Origin: Kiritimatiellia bacterium
GTDB taxonomy: Bacteria; Verrucomicrobiota; Kiritimatiellia; RFP12; UBA1067
Assembly (NCBI GenBank): GCA_016302985.1
Contig: JAEDMN010000200.1
Coordinates: forward strand, 1-5,890
Length of the DNA: 5,890 bases
Reading direction: 5' to 3'
Below are positions 1 through 5,812 of this stretch, one piece after another. Both the position numbers and the translations under genes were made by a program. How positions within the stretch are numbered: position 1 is the first letter of the stretch; the number at the start of each line of letters is the position of its first letter. The notes beneath the pieces are model-generated. The model was given only the letters and a program-made list of their open reading frames with translations, was not told the DNA's origin and ran no database searches.

Positions 1-52
1 GCCGCGAGGCGGAAGCCCGCGTGGGGCATCTTCGGGAAGTGTGAGCCCCAGA
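1..52. repeat. Direct repeat copy A (FGE-like gene tail)
   Basis: Matches 1472-1523 at 48 of 52 positions, with mismatches at 23, 24, 33 and 42. Similarity stops abruptly after position 52, six bases before the first AAATTACC repeat unit. The left end may continue outside the window. Together with copy B it brackets the ATPase module as a direct repeat. Confidence 0.85.
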
Positions 53-59
53 ATGACGC
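1..59 (-). pseudogene. 3' tail of a 5'-truncated FGE-like (kinase/FGE) gene, running off the left edge
   Basis: Read on the minus strand this stretch encodes FWGSHFPKMPHAGFRLAA, which matches the C-terminus of the intact kinase/FGE-like protein at 1459-3153 with one change (His for Asn). Further upstream in this frame (positions 60-86) the similarity is lost, and an in-frame TAA lies at 87-89 with no ATG between. The tail is therefore cut off from any N-terminal part. Over positions 1-52 there are four nucleotide differences from 1472-1523, and three of them are synonymous. That fits a former coding paralogue better than a fresh DNA duplication. The gene's stop codon would lie left of the window. 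It could be the stump left when the repeat/ATPase segment inserted or recombined here. Confidence 0.75.
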
Positions 60-119
60 CAAATTACCTAATGATAAATTGCTAAATTACCTAACGGAGG
101 AGTGCCAAATTACCTAATG
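58..119. repeat. Three 16-bp direct repeats on a 23-bp period
   Basis: The units are GCCAAATTACCTAATG at 58-73, GCTAAATTACCTAACG at 81-96 and GCCAAATTACCTAATG at 104-119. The outer two are identical and the middle one differs at two positions. Both spacers are exactly 7 nt (ATAAATT and GAGGAGT). Inside each unit ATTA-CC-TAAT has dyad symmetry (TAAC in the middle unit), as expected for a dimeric DNA-binding protein. The array begins just after the FGE-tail homology ends and stops 2 nt before the -35 box of the ATPase promoter. Only 20 of the 60 bases at 61-120 are G or C, against about 70% in the hydrolase gene. Possible roles are an operator or activator array, or binding sites at the end of a mobile module. 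It is too small and its spacers too short for CRISPR. Confidence 0.9.
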
Positions 120-121
120 GG

Positions 122-150
122 TTGATATGTGTACATGATTGTGCTATGAT
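122..150 (+). promoter_or_regulatory. Sigma-70-type promoter of the ATPase gene
   Basis: TTGATA (122-127) and TATGAT (145-150) are separated by 17 bp. Each hexamer matches the consensus at five of six positions. A TGC triplet at 142-144 makes this an extended -10. Transcription should start near 157, only about 3 nt before the ATG at 160. The 23-bp-period repeats end immediately upstream, where an activator or repressor could touch the polymerase. Confidence 0.7.
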
Positions 151-159
151 TCGTTCGTT

Positions 160-1455
160 ATGACCGAATATAAGAAACGTATTGCAGATGCCTTGCTGGA
201 CGAGAAATTGTCCTACATGGGGGCTGTTTTGATACGGGGGCCCAAGTGGTGCGGGAAGACGACGACCGCCCGGCGGATTGCGAAAACGGCGGTGATGCTG
301 GCAGATCCCGTGAAGGGGAAGGCCTTGCGCATGTTGGCCGAAACGCGGCCGGACAGGCTTCTGCAAGGCGAGCATCCGCTGCTGATCGACGAGTGGCAGG
401 AAGTTCCGATGCTGTGGGACGCCGTTCGGGCGGCGGTGGACGAGGGGGGCCGCGGCATGTTCGTCCTGACGGGCAGTGCCGTACCGCCGCAGGTCGATGG
501 GAAGAACGAAGCCGGGCAGGAGATTCGCCATACGGGAACGGGGCGCATCGCCAGGTTGACGATGAGGCCGATGAGTCTCTGGGAAAGCGGCGAGTCGACG
601 GGCGAGGTCTCCTGCGGGGACCTCTTTGCCGGCGAAGATGTCACGGGGGGGCGGAACAATCTGCATCTGGAGGAGATTTCCGAACTGATCTGTCGTGGGG
701 GATGGCCGGGGGCACTGGGATTGACGGGACGGGTGGCCCGTGGACCGGCGAAGGAATACTATGCGGCCATTGCGGAGGTGGACGTCTCGCGCGTCGACAA
801 CACGCTGCGCGATCCAGGCCGGGTCCAGCGCCTGATGCGGAGTCTCGCCCGTTTGCAGGGCACGCAGTCCTCCGCGGCGGTTATACGCGCAGACATGCTG
901 GCGAACGATGTCCAGTCGTTGACGGAGGATACGGTCTATGCCTACCTGAACGCCTTGCGCAAGATCTACGTCACGGAGGATCTCAAGGCCTGGAGTCCGA
1001 ATCTCCGGTGCAAGACACCGATCCGGACGGCCGATACGCGATACTATACGGACCCGTCAATCGCGGCGGCCGCCCTCGGCGCCGCGCCGGGCGATCTGAT
1101 GAATGACCTGCCGTCGCTCGGGCTCTATTTCGAAACGATGGCCATTCGCGATCTTCGGACCTATGCGGAAGCGCTCGGCGGCGACCTCTTCCACTACCAT
1201 GACAAGAGTGGACTCGAATGCGACGTAATCATGCGTCTGGAGAATGGTTCGTACGGACTCGTCGAGATCAAGGTCGGAGGCGGATCGCTGATTGAAAAGG
1301 GGGCTGCGACATTAACGGCGCTTGAGCGGAAGATCGACACCTCGAAGATGAGGAGCCCATCCTTCAAGATGGTCCTGGTGGCCGAAGGGGAATTCGCCTA
1401 TCGCCGCCGCGAGGACGGCGTCGTGGTATGCCCGCTTGGATGTCTGCGTCCCTAG
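160..1455 (+). CDS. AAA ATPase with DUF4143 / PD-(D/E)XK-like C-terminal domain (COG1373 type)
   Basis: This 431-residue protein belongs to the widespread family of ATPases with an N-terminal AAA domain (AAA_14-like) and a C-terminal DUF4143 region. Its cellular role is not established. Visible motifs from M160 are Walker A GPKWCGKT (27-34), Walker B LLIDE (74-78), sensor-1-like LTGS (103-106) and a GTGR arginine (126-129). A winged-helix-like stretch falls at about 222-275. A nuclease-like C-terminus has E325, D355 and the E-I-K triad at 369-371. All key residues are present, so it looks intact. I chose ATG 160 because the promoter's predicted start point (about 157) excludes the in-frame TTG at 139, and neither has a Shine-Dalgarno sequence. 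No signal peptide or membrane segment is seen, so it should be cytoplasmic. GC is lower than in its neighbours (31 of 60 bases at 181-240 and 37 of 60 at 661-720), consistent with transfer. It is convergent with the kinase gene, with 3 nt between stops. Confidence 0.88.
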   Translation: MTEYKKRIADALLDEKLSYMGAVLIRGPKWCGKTTTARRIAKTAVMLADPVKGKALRMLAETRPDRLLQGEHPLLIDEWQEVPMLWDAVRAAVDEGGRGMFVLTGSAVPPQVDGKNEAGQEIRHTGTGRIARLTMRPMSLWESGESTGEVSCGDLFAGEDVTGGRNNLHLEEISELICRGGWPGALGLTGRVARGPAKEYYAAIAEVDVSRVDNTLRDPGRVQRLMRSLARLQGTQSSAAVIRADMLANDVQSLTEDTVYAYLNALRKIYVTEDLKAWSPNLRCKTPIRTADTRYYTDPSIAAAALGAAPGDLMNDLPSLGLYFETMAIRDLRTYAEALGGDLFHYHDKSGLECDVIMRLENGSYGLVEIKVGGGSLIEKGAATLTALERKIDTSKMRSPSFKMVLVAEGEFAYRRREDGVVVCPLGCLRP

Positions 1456-1458
1456 GTC

Positions 1459-3153
1459 TCACGGCGCGTCCGCCGCGAGGCGGAAGCCCGCGTTCGGCAT
1501 CTTGGGGAAGTGCGAGCCCCAGAGCTCGTCCTCCGGCAGGCCGGGGGTGAAGGGCTGGCCGAGCAGGAGGGGGACCGTCGCGGCGGGATCGTCCGCCGAA
1601 CAGGGCGGCGGCGTGTCGTGGCTCTCGGCGAGGAAGCCGTATTCGGTGTTGAACCAGAGCGGCTTGACGTCCGGGTAGGCGCGTTCCGCGACCATCTCGA
1701 AGACGTTGCCCGCCATGTCGTGGAGACCGAGCCGGTTGGCGGGCTTGAGCTTCACGGGCATCGGCGCGGCGGCCTGGGCGGCATGGCGCAGCCATTCGTC
1801 CTTTCCAGGGGCGAAGTTGATGCGGCGCGGCGGGAAGGAGGGGGCGGTGTCGGCGAGCACGGGTGTCGCCTCGCCACGCCGGGCATAGTGGTTCCGCCGG
1901 TCCGCGTGCTCGATCGTGCCGTCCACGCCCTGGCCGAACCAGCCGACCGCGCAGATGCGCGCGCGCAGGACGGGGTCCATGGTCGTTTCGTGCGTCGGGG
2001 ACGGGGCGGTCCGGCCCTTCCGCCAGGCCGCCTTCCACTCCAGGATCGTCGGCAGGCGGTAGGCGCGGCGCGGGGCGAGGTCCGTCCGTGCGGACAGGCG
2101 GGCGCAGAAGTTCGTCGCCTCGTCCCAGGCGATGTTCGTGACGGGCCAGTCGGCCGTCCCGTCGGCGGGCGGGGGCGTCTCCATCACGGCGGCCCACTGG
2201 GCGCGCGTGACGGGCGTCTCCGAGAGCAGGTAGCCGCCGCAGTCCAGCATGCGGATGCGCTGGAGAGGACCGTCCCCCCTCGCGAGGCGTGCCGCCGCGA
2301 GCACCGCGGCGCCGCAGAGCGCCAGGACGGCGAGTCCCGCGGCCAGACGGCGGCGCGTTCCGCCGCGCGGAGGGAGGACCGGCGCCGGCCGGCGCCCCGA
2401 CAGGAGGGTCGGAATCGCGTCGCGCCAGAACGCCGGGAAGGGCGCGAGCAGGTCGAGGGCCTTGGACCCCGGTTCGTACCACATGCCCGTCAGCAGGCGG
2501 AAGAAGGCGACGCCGAGCGCATACCAGTCGCTGGCGGGCGAGGCCGCTTCACCGGCCCGGAGGGCGGGCGAGAGGTACCAGTAGCTGCCGAGGACGGGAC
2601 GGGTACCAGTCGTCTCGCCGGTCACGCACGTCGTTGAAAGGTCCAGGTCGCGCCGCAAGTCGCTATCCAGCACGCGCGAGATCCCGAAGTCGGTCAGCAC
2701 GGCGTGGCCGTCCGCGTCGACGAGGATGTTCTCGAGCTTGACGTCCCGGTGGACGATGCCGCGCGCATGAAGGTTCCCGAGCGCGGACGCCAGTTCGTCG
2801 AACCAGGCCCGCAGACGCGCCCCGTCGGCTACGCCCGCGCGGCGGACGTCCTCCAGCGTTTCGGGTTCGCCGGCGGCGTTCAGCACGAGGTCCATCACGA
2901 TGTACGGGTGCCCGTCCGGCTCCGCCCCGGCGCCGCTGTCGCGGACGCGGCCGAGCCGGCGTAGAATCTTCGCCTCGGCGTCGAAGCGCCGTCGCAGGAG
3001 GTCGACTTGTCCGTGGTCCAGCATGAAGACCTTGACGGCCACATGCACGCCATCCGGGCCGACGGCCTCATAGACGTGGCCCATGCCGCCGCGTCCGAGC
3101 GGACGGATGACGCGGTAGGGTCCAAAGGCCGCTGGCTGGACGGGGTCATTCAC
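1459..3153 (-). CDS. Membrane Ser/Thr protein kinase with C-terminal FGE/SUMF1-like domain
   Basis: This 564-residue receptor-like kinase would phosphorylate cytoplasmic proteins. The kinase domain (about 13-255) shows a glycine loop GRGGMGHVY (20-28), VAVK with K41, helix-C E60, HRDVKLEN (135-142) and DFG (155-157). Catalytic residues are complete, but the APE motif reads SPA (195-197) and the C-lobe is short. One membrane helix lies at about 268-290, behind an RRR stretch, placing the kinase inside and the rest outside. The FGE-like domain (about 305-562) shows PVTNIAWDEATNFC (337-350), YRLPTILEWK (365-374), GLHDMAGNVFEM (476-487) and GFRLA (556-560). The RGGSW segment and paired catalytic cysteines of true formylglycine-generating enzymes are not visible, so a sensing or binding role is more likely. 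The start is GTG at 3151-3153, overlapping the end of the sigma gene by 8 nt, which suggests translational coupling. The next Met is inside the glycine loop. No terminator separates it from the convergent ATPase. Confidence 0.9.
   Translation of the reverse strand: MNDPVQPAAFGPYRVIRPLGRGGMGHVYEAVGPDGVHVAVKVFMLDHGQVDLLRRRFDAEAKILRRLGRVRDSGAGAEPDGHPYIVMDLVLNAAGEPETLEDVRRAGVADGARLRAWFDELASALGNLHARGIVHRDVKLENILVDADGHAVLTDFGISRVLDSDLRRDLDLSTTCVTGETTGTRPVLGSYWYLSPALRAGEAASPASDWYALGVAFFRLLTGMWYEPGSKALDLLAPFPAFWRDAIPTLLSGRRPAPVLPPRGGTRRRLAAGLAVLALCGAAVLAAARLARGDGPLQRIRMLDCGGYLLSETPVTRAQWAAVMETPPPADGTADWPVTNIAWDEATNFCARLSARTDLAPRRAYRLPTILEWKAAWRKGRTAPSPTHETTMDPVLRARICAVGWFGQGVDGTIEHADRRNHYARRGEATPVLADTAPSFPPRRINFAPGKDEWLRHAAQAAAPMPVKLKPANRLGLHDMAGNVFEMVAERAYPDVKPLWFNTEYGFLAESHDTPPPCSADDPAATVPLLLGQPFTPGLPEDELWGSHFPKMPNAGFRLAADAP
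1469..1484. other. Short hairpin in the kinase/FGE gene end
   Basis: TCCGCC-GCGA-GGCGGA forms a 6-bp GC-rich stem with a GNRA-type tetraloop when read on the plus strand. It lies 14 nt after the ATPase stop and inside the last codons of the convergent kinase gene. There is no U-tract, so a classical terminator is not supported. It might still protect or attenuate transcripts from either side. The same sequence begins at position 1, where its left arm is cut by the window edge. Confidence 0.35.
1472..1523. repeat. Direct repeat copy B (end of intact kinase/FGE gene)
   Basis: Partner of the repeat at 1-52, with 48 of 52 bases identical. Here it is part of an intact reading frame and codes for the C-terminal LWGSHFPKMPNAGFRLAA segment. 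Copies A and B are in the same orientation, 1471 bp apart. Confidence 0.85.
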
Positions 3154-3745
3154 CGTAGGAGGCCTCGATTGCCGCGATCATCTGGTTGACGCGCATCTTG
3201 ATCTTGCTGACCGTGTTGCGCGACACGTGGAATCGGCGCGCGACGGCGCCGATGTCCTGCGCCTCAAGCACGTAGGCGCGGTAGATGTCCTTGGATTGCG
3301 CGGCGAGGAGGGAGACGTTCAGCACGTGGTCGACGGCCGCCTGATGGATGGCCAGGCGCCAGGTCACGTCGAGAAGGTGCCCCGGATCGGATCCGAGTTC
3401 CGGCAACGGCGTCATCTGCTCGGCACCGTTCACCGCCGTCTCGCGGGAACGGATCTGCCGGAAGTAGTCGACGAGCAGGTTGCGCATGAGCGTGGCCAGG
3501 TAGGTTCGGAAGCGCGCCTTCGCGGCATCGTAGCGCGACGTGCGGAGGATTCCGACCAGTTTCACGAAGACCTCCTGGACGAGGTCGTCCTGCTCGTTCT
3601 CGGGCGCGCCGTTCAGGCGGATGAACGCGCGCACGGCCGGCAGATAGCGTTCGACGAAGTCCGCCCAGACGGCCGCGTCATCGCCGGCCTGCAGGTCGGC
3701 GATCTTCCTCAGAAGGGTCCCGGGCGTTTCTGGGAATAGGCTCAT
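3146..3745 (-). CDS. Sigma-70 family (ECF-like) RNA polymerase sigma factor
   Basis: This protein of 199 residues from this start would direct RNA polymerase to a dedicated promoter set. Region 2 is clear: NEQDDLVQEVFVKLVGIL, then RFRTYLATLMRNLLVDYFRQ, which covers core binding and -10 recognition. A linker of about 35 residues leads to region 4, where AQDIGAVARRFHVSRNTVSKI is the helix-turn-helix for the -35. No sigma 1.1 or region 3 is seen, so it is an ECF-type factor. Two starts are possible: ATG 3754 and ATG 3745 (MSLFPETPG). I prefer 3745, because an extended -10 ends at 3755 and would start the mRNA near 3748, downstream of the first ATG. Neither start has a Shine-Dalgarno sequence. 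The stop overlaps the GTG start of the kinase gene, so the two are cotranscribed. No anti-sigma gene is visible in the window, and the kinase is the natural candidate for controlling it. The acidic DD..QE motif is intact. Confidence 0.88.
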   Translation of the reverse strand: MSLFPETPGTLLRKIADLQAGDDAAVWADFVERYLPAVRAFIRLNGAPENEQDDLVQEVFVKLVGILRTSRYDAAKARFRTYLATLMRNLLVDYFRQIRSRETAVNGAEQMTPLPELGSDPGHLLDVTWRLAIHQAAVDHVLNVSLLAAQSKDIYRAYVLEAQDIGAVARRFHVSRNTVSKIKMRVNQMIAAIEASYGE

Positions 3746-3754
3746 CCGCAACAT

Positions 3755-3763
3755 AGAATAGCA
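3755..3763 (-). promoter_or_regulatory. Extended -10 element for the sigma/kinase operon
   Basis: Read on the minus strand, TGC-TATTCT occupies 3763 to 3755. The hexamer matches TATAAT at four of six positions and has the TGn extension. No good -35 is seen 16-18 bp upstream. The distance from the -10 to ATG 3745 is 9 nt, exactly as at the ATPase gene, so the transcript would have almost no leader. Confidence 0.45.
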
Positions 3764-3799
3764 TTTCCGTTTCGGCCGCGCCAGCCCGTCGGAACAGGA

Positions 3800-3812
3800 G
3801 CGGATCGTCCGC
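3800..3812. promoter_or_regulatory. Inverted repeat in the divergent spacer, candidate operator
   Basis: GCGGA-TCG-TCCGC is a perfect 5-bp inverted repeat around a 3-bp centre. It lies near the middle of the 92-nt spacer between the sigma and hydrolase genes. It is about 40 bp upstream of the predicted hydrolase start point and about 58 bp from that of the sigma gene. A regulator bound here could control both directions. GC-rich DNA yields short palindromes by chance, so confidence is low. Confidence 0.3.
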
Positions 3813-3831
3813 GCGGTGTTCGGCTGAATTT

Positions 3832-3840
3832 TGGTACACT
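3832..3840 (+). promoter_or_regulatory. Extended -10 element for the glycoside hydrolase gene
   Basis: TGG-TACACT has the TGn extension and matches TATAAT at four of six positions. It sits in a short AT-richer patch (3827-3840). No convincing -35 is present. The usual 7-nt distance puts the transcription start on the A of ATG 3847, predicting a leaderless mRNA. No Shine-Dalgarno sequence precedes the ATG. Confidence 0.45.
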
Positions 3841-3846
3841 GTCGGC

Positions 3847-5811
3847 ATGAAGAAACGGATGCTTTCGGCCGTCGCCGCGCTGGCGCTGGCCATTTCCGCC
3901 GCGGAGGATTTCCTGCCCTCCGGCAAGGTCGTGCTGGGCGCGAACTACTGGGCGAGCCACGCGGCGACCCAGATGTGGAGCAAGTGGGACGCGGCGGAGG
4001 TCGAGAAGGACCTCGTCGCGCTCGAGGCGAGCGGCATGACCGTGCTGCGCGTCTTCGCGAACTGGGCCGAGTTCCAGCCGATCGTCGAGATCCACACCGC
4101 CGTGAAGGGCTTCGACCAGCCGCGCGAGACGCGCATGTTCCTGAGCGAGGAGCGGCGTCCGGACACGCCTGCGGGCCACGCGGGCGTGGACGAGCGGATG
4201 ATGGCGCGCTTCGAGGCGTTCTGCGACCTCGCGCAGAAGCATAACTTCAAGCTGATCGTCTGCCCGCTCACGGGGCAGATGACGTTCCGCATCTTCGTCC
4301 CGCCGTCCTTCGAGGGGAAGAACGTCTACACCGACCCCTACTGCCTGAAGTGGAGCGGCCGGTACATGAAGTACTTCGTCGAGCGGCTGAAGCACCATCC
4401 GGCCATCGCCGCGTGGGAGATCGGCAACGAGAGCCGCATCATCACGCCGACGGACCACCACGACGTCCCCGAGTTCTGGCTCACGTACATGCACGACATC
4501 ATCCGCCGCGCGGACCCGACGCGGCCCGTGATCGGCGTCGACGGCCTGGAGCTGACCGAGGACCGCCCCTGGAACACGTCCGTCGTCGCCTCCGTGAGCG
4601 ACTACCTCGCCACGCATCCCTACGGCATGTGGGGCCCCGCGTACATCGACGACTTCACGGGCATCCGCAGCGCGTTCTTCTGCGCGTCGCTCACGCGCGC
4701 GCTGAACGACGTCGGCGGGAAGCCGGCCTTCGTCGAGGAGCACGGCGCCCGCCGGCAGGAGCAGACCTCGCAGCGGCACCTCGCGGACTACATGCGCGGC
4801 ATGCTCTGGAACGTCTGGGACGCCGACTGCCGCGCCATGCTGTGGTGGTGCGCGTTCGACCAGACGGGGATGGAGATCGCCCCGTACGACTGGAAGGAGC
4901 CGTGCGTCGAGCTGGGCATCTTCCACCGCGACCGCCGCCCCTATCCGGCGCTCGAGTCGCTGCGCGCCTTCGCCGCGTTCCAGAAGGCGCTGCCGTTCGA
5001 CGCGCTGCCGAAGGCGCGTCCCGACGCGCTCTTCCTCGTGTCCGACCCGGACATCGTCCACTCCTGCTACATCCTCGCGAAGCAGGCCGGCATCCACCCC
5101 GCGTTCCAGAGCGCCGAGCAGCCCATCCGCGACGCGAAGTTCTACTTCCTGCCGAACGCGCAGGGGCGCGCCCGCCTGACGGTCCGGAACTGGACCGCCC
5201 TCAAGCAGAAGGTGTTCGAGGGCGCGACGCTCTACCTCAGCTGGAACGACACGTTCCTCGATTCGCTCGAGGAGGTCGCGGGCATCGAGATCGACAGCCG
5301 CGAGGCGACGGGCGACGTGCAGGCGTGCGCGTTCCCCGGCTTCGACCTGACGCTCGGTTCCGCCGTGAAGCGCCGCTTCCGCGCGCTCACGGCCGAGACG
5401 CTGGGGACGGACAAGGCCGGCAACGGCGTGTTCTTCCGCAACCGCTACGGCAAGGGGACGGTCTACACGCTCTCCGTGCCGATGGAGGCGCGCCTCTACA
5501 AGATGGCCGGCAAGTACGCGACGGACGCCTACCGGGTCTACAAGCTGGTGCGCCCGGTGACGCGCCTCGTCGAGACGGGCGCGCGCGACGTGACCGTGAC
5601 GGAGCACTGCTTCGGCGGCGGCCGCTGCGGCGTCGTGGTCGTGAACAACTCCCCGACGCCCTACGCCGGCACGCCGAAGCTGCTCGCGAAGTGGAGGGTC
5701 GTGCAGGCGCTCACCGACGACGCGGCGCGCGCGAAGTGGACGGACGGCAGGCTGGAGCTCGGGGCCAACTCCGGCATCCTGCTGATGATGGAGAAGGAAC
5801 GGGCGCAGTAG
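3847..5811 (+). CDS. Secreted glycoside hydrolase, clan-A TIM-barrel (GH5-like)
   Basis: This 654-residue exported enzyme is predicted to cut beta-linked polysaccharide or oligosaccharide by a retaining mechanism. A signal peptide (MKKRM, then a hydrophobic Ala/Leu run, cleavage near SAA-ED, residues 18-21) leads into GANYWASHAATQMW (31-44) and MTVLRVFANWAEFQP (64-78), a start I associate with GH5-like beta-mannanase or cellulase-type proteins. The acid/base is probably E195 in WEIGNES (190-196). The nucleophile is probably E298 in FVEEHG (295-300), after strand beta-7. The barrel ends around residue 380. Residues about 390-560 look like the alpha/beta second domain found behind barrels such as GH42, and the last roughly 80 residues look like a small beta-domain. 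The substrate cannot be read from the sequence. The start is fixed by the signal peptide and the -10 just upstream. The gene is divergent from the sigma/kinase operon, which may control it. Codon use is strongly GC-rich (42 of 60 bases at 4021-4080). Confidence 0.85.
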   Translation: MKKRMLSAVAALALAISAAEDFLPSGKVVLGANYWASHAATQMWSKWDAAEVEKDLVALEASGMTVLRVFANWAEFQPIVEIHTAVKGFDQPRETRMFLSEERRPDTPAGHAGVDERMMARFEAFCDLAQKHNFKLIVCPLTGQMTFRIFVPPSFEGKNVYTDPYCLKWSGRYMKYFVERLKHHPAIAAWEIGNESRIITPTDHHDVPEFWLTYMHDIIRRADPTRPVIGVDGLELTEDRPWNTSVVASVSDYLATHPYGMWGPAYIDDFTGIRSAFFCASLTRALNDVGGKPAFVEEHGARRQEQTSQRHLADYMRGMLWNVWDADCRAMLWWCAFDQTGMEIAPYDWKEPCVELGIFHRDRRPYPALESLRAFAAFQKALPFDALPKARPDALFLVSDPDIVHSCYILAKQAGIHPAFQSAEQPIRDAKFYFLPNAQGRARLTVRNWTALKQKVFEGATLYLSWNDTFLDSLEEVAGIEIDSREATGDVQACAFPGFDLTLGSAVKRRFRALTAETLGTDKAGNGVFFRNRYGKGTVYTLSVPMEARLYKMAGKYATDAYRVYKLVRPVTRLVETGARDVTVTEHCFGGGRCGVVVVNNSPTPYAGTPKLLAKWRVVQALTDDAARAKWTDGRLELGANSGILLMMEKERAQ

Positions 5812-5812
5812 C

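Noticed and set aside
58..119. CRISPR array
   Set aside because: There are only three units with 7-nt spacers and no adjacent cas genes, so it fits protein-binding sites better.
139..159. TTG 139 as the ATPase start
   Set aside because: It lies upstream of the predicted transcription start, has no Shine-Dalgarno sequence, and adds seven residues before the usual family beginning.
146..163. Five-codon minicistron whose TGA overlaps the ATPase ATG
   Set aside because: Its ATG lies inside the -10 box, upstream of the predicted transcript start, so it would not be in the mRNA.
246..1106. 286-codon plus-strand open frame and minus-strand frames inside the ATPase gene
   Set aside because: They lack any domain, while the overlapping frame has complete Walker motifs.
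1510..2637. 375-codon plus-strand open frame and a 372-codon minus-strand frame over the kinase gene
   Set aside because: Both are low-complexity Arg/Gly/Pro-rich shadows of the kinase/FGE gene, whose frame carries the HRD, DFG and FGE-fold motifs.
3147..3149. ATG overlapping the sigma stop (ATGA) as the kinase start
   Set aside because: It is in the wrong frame for the kinase. The in-frame start is the GTG at 3151-3153.
3791..3809. ECF-type promoter GGAAC followed by CGTC
   Set aside because: The spacing is only 10 bp, against the usual 16-17 bp for such promoters.
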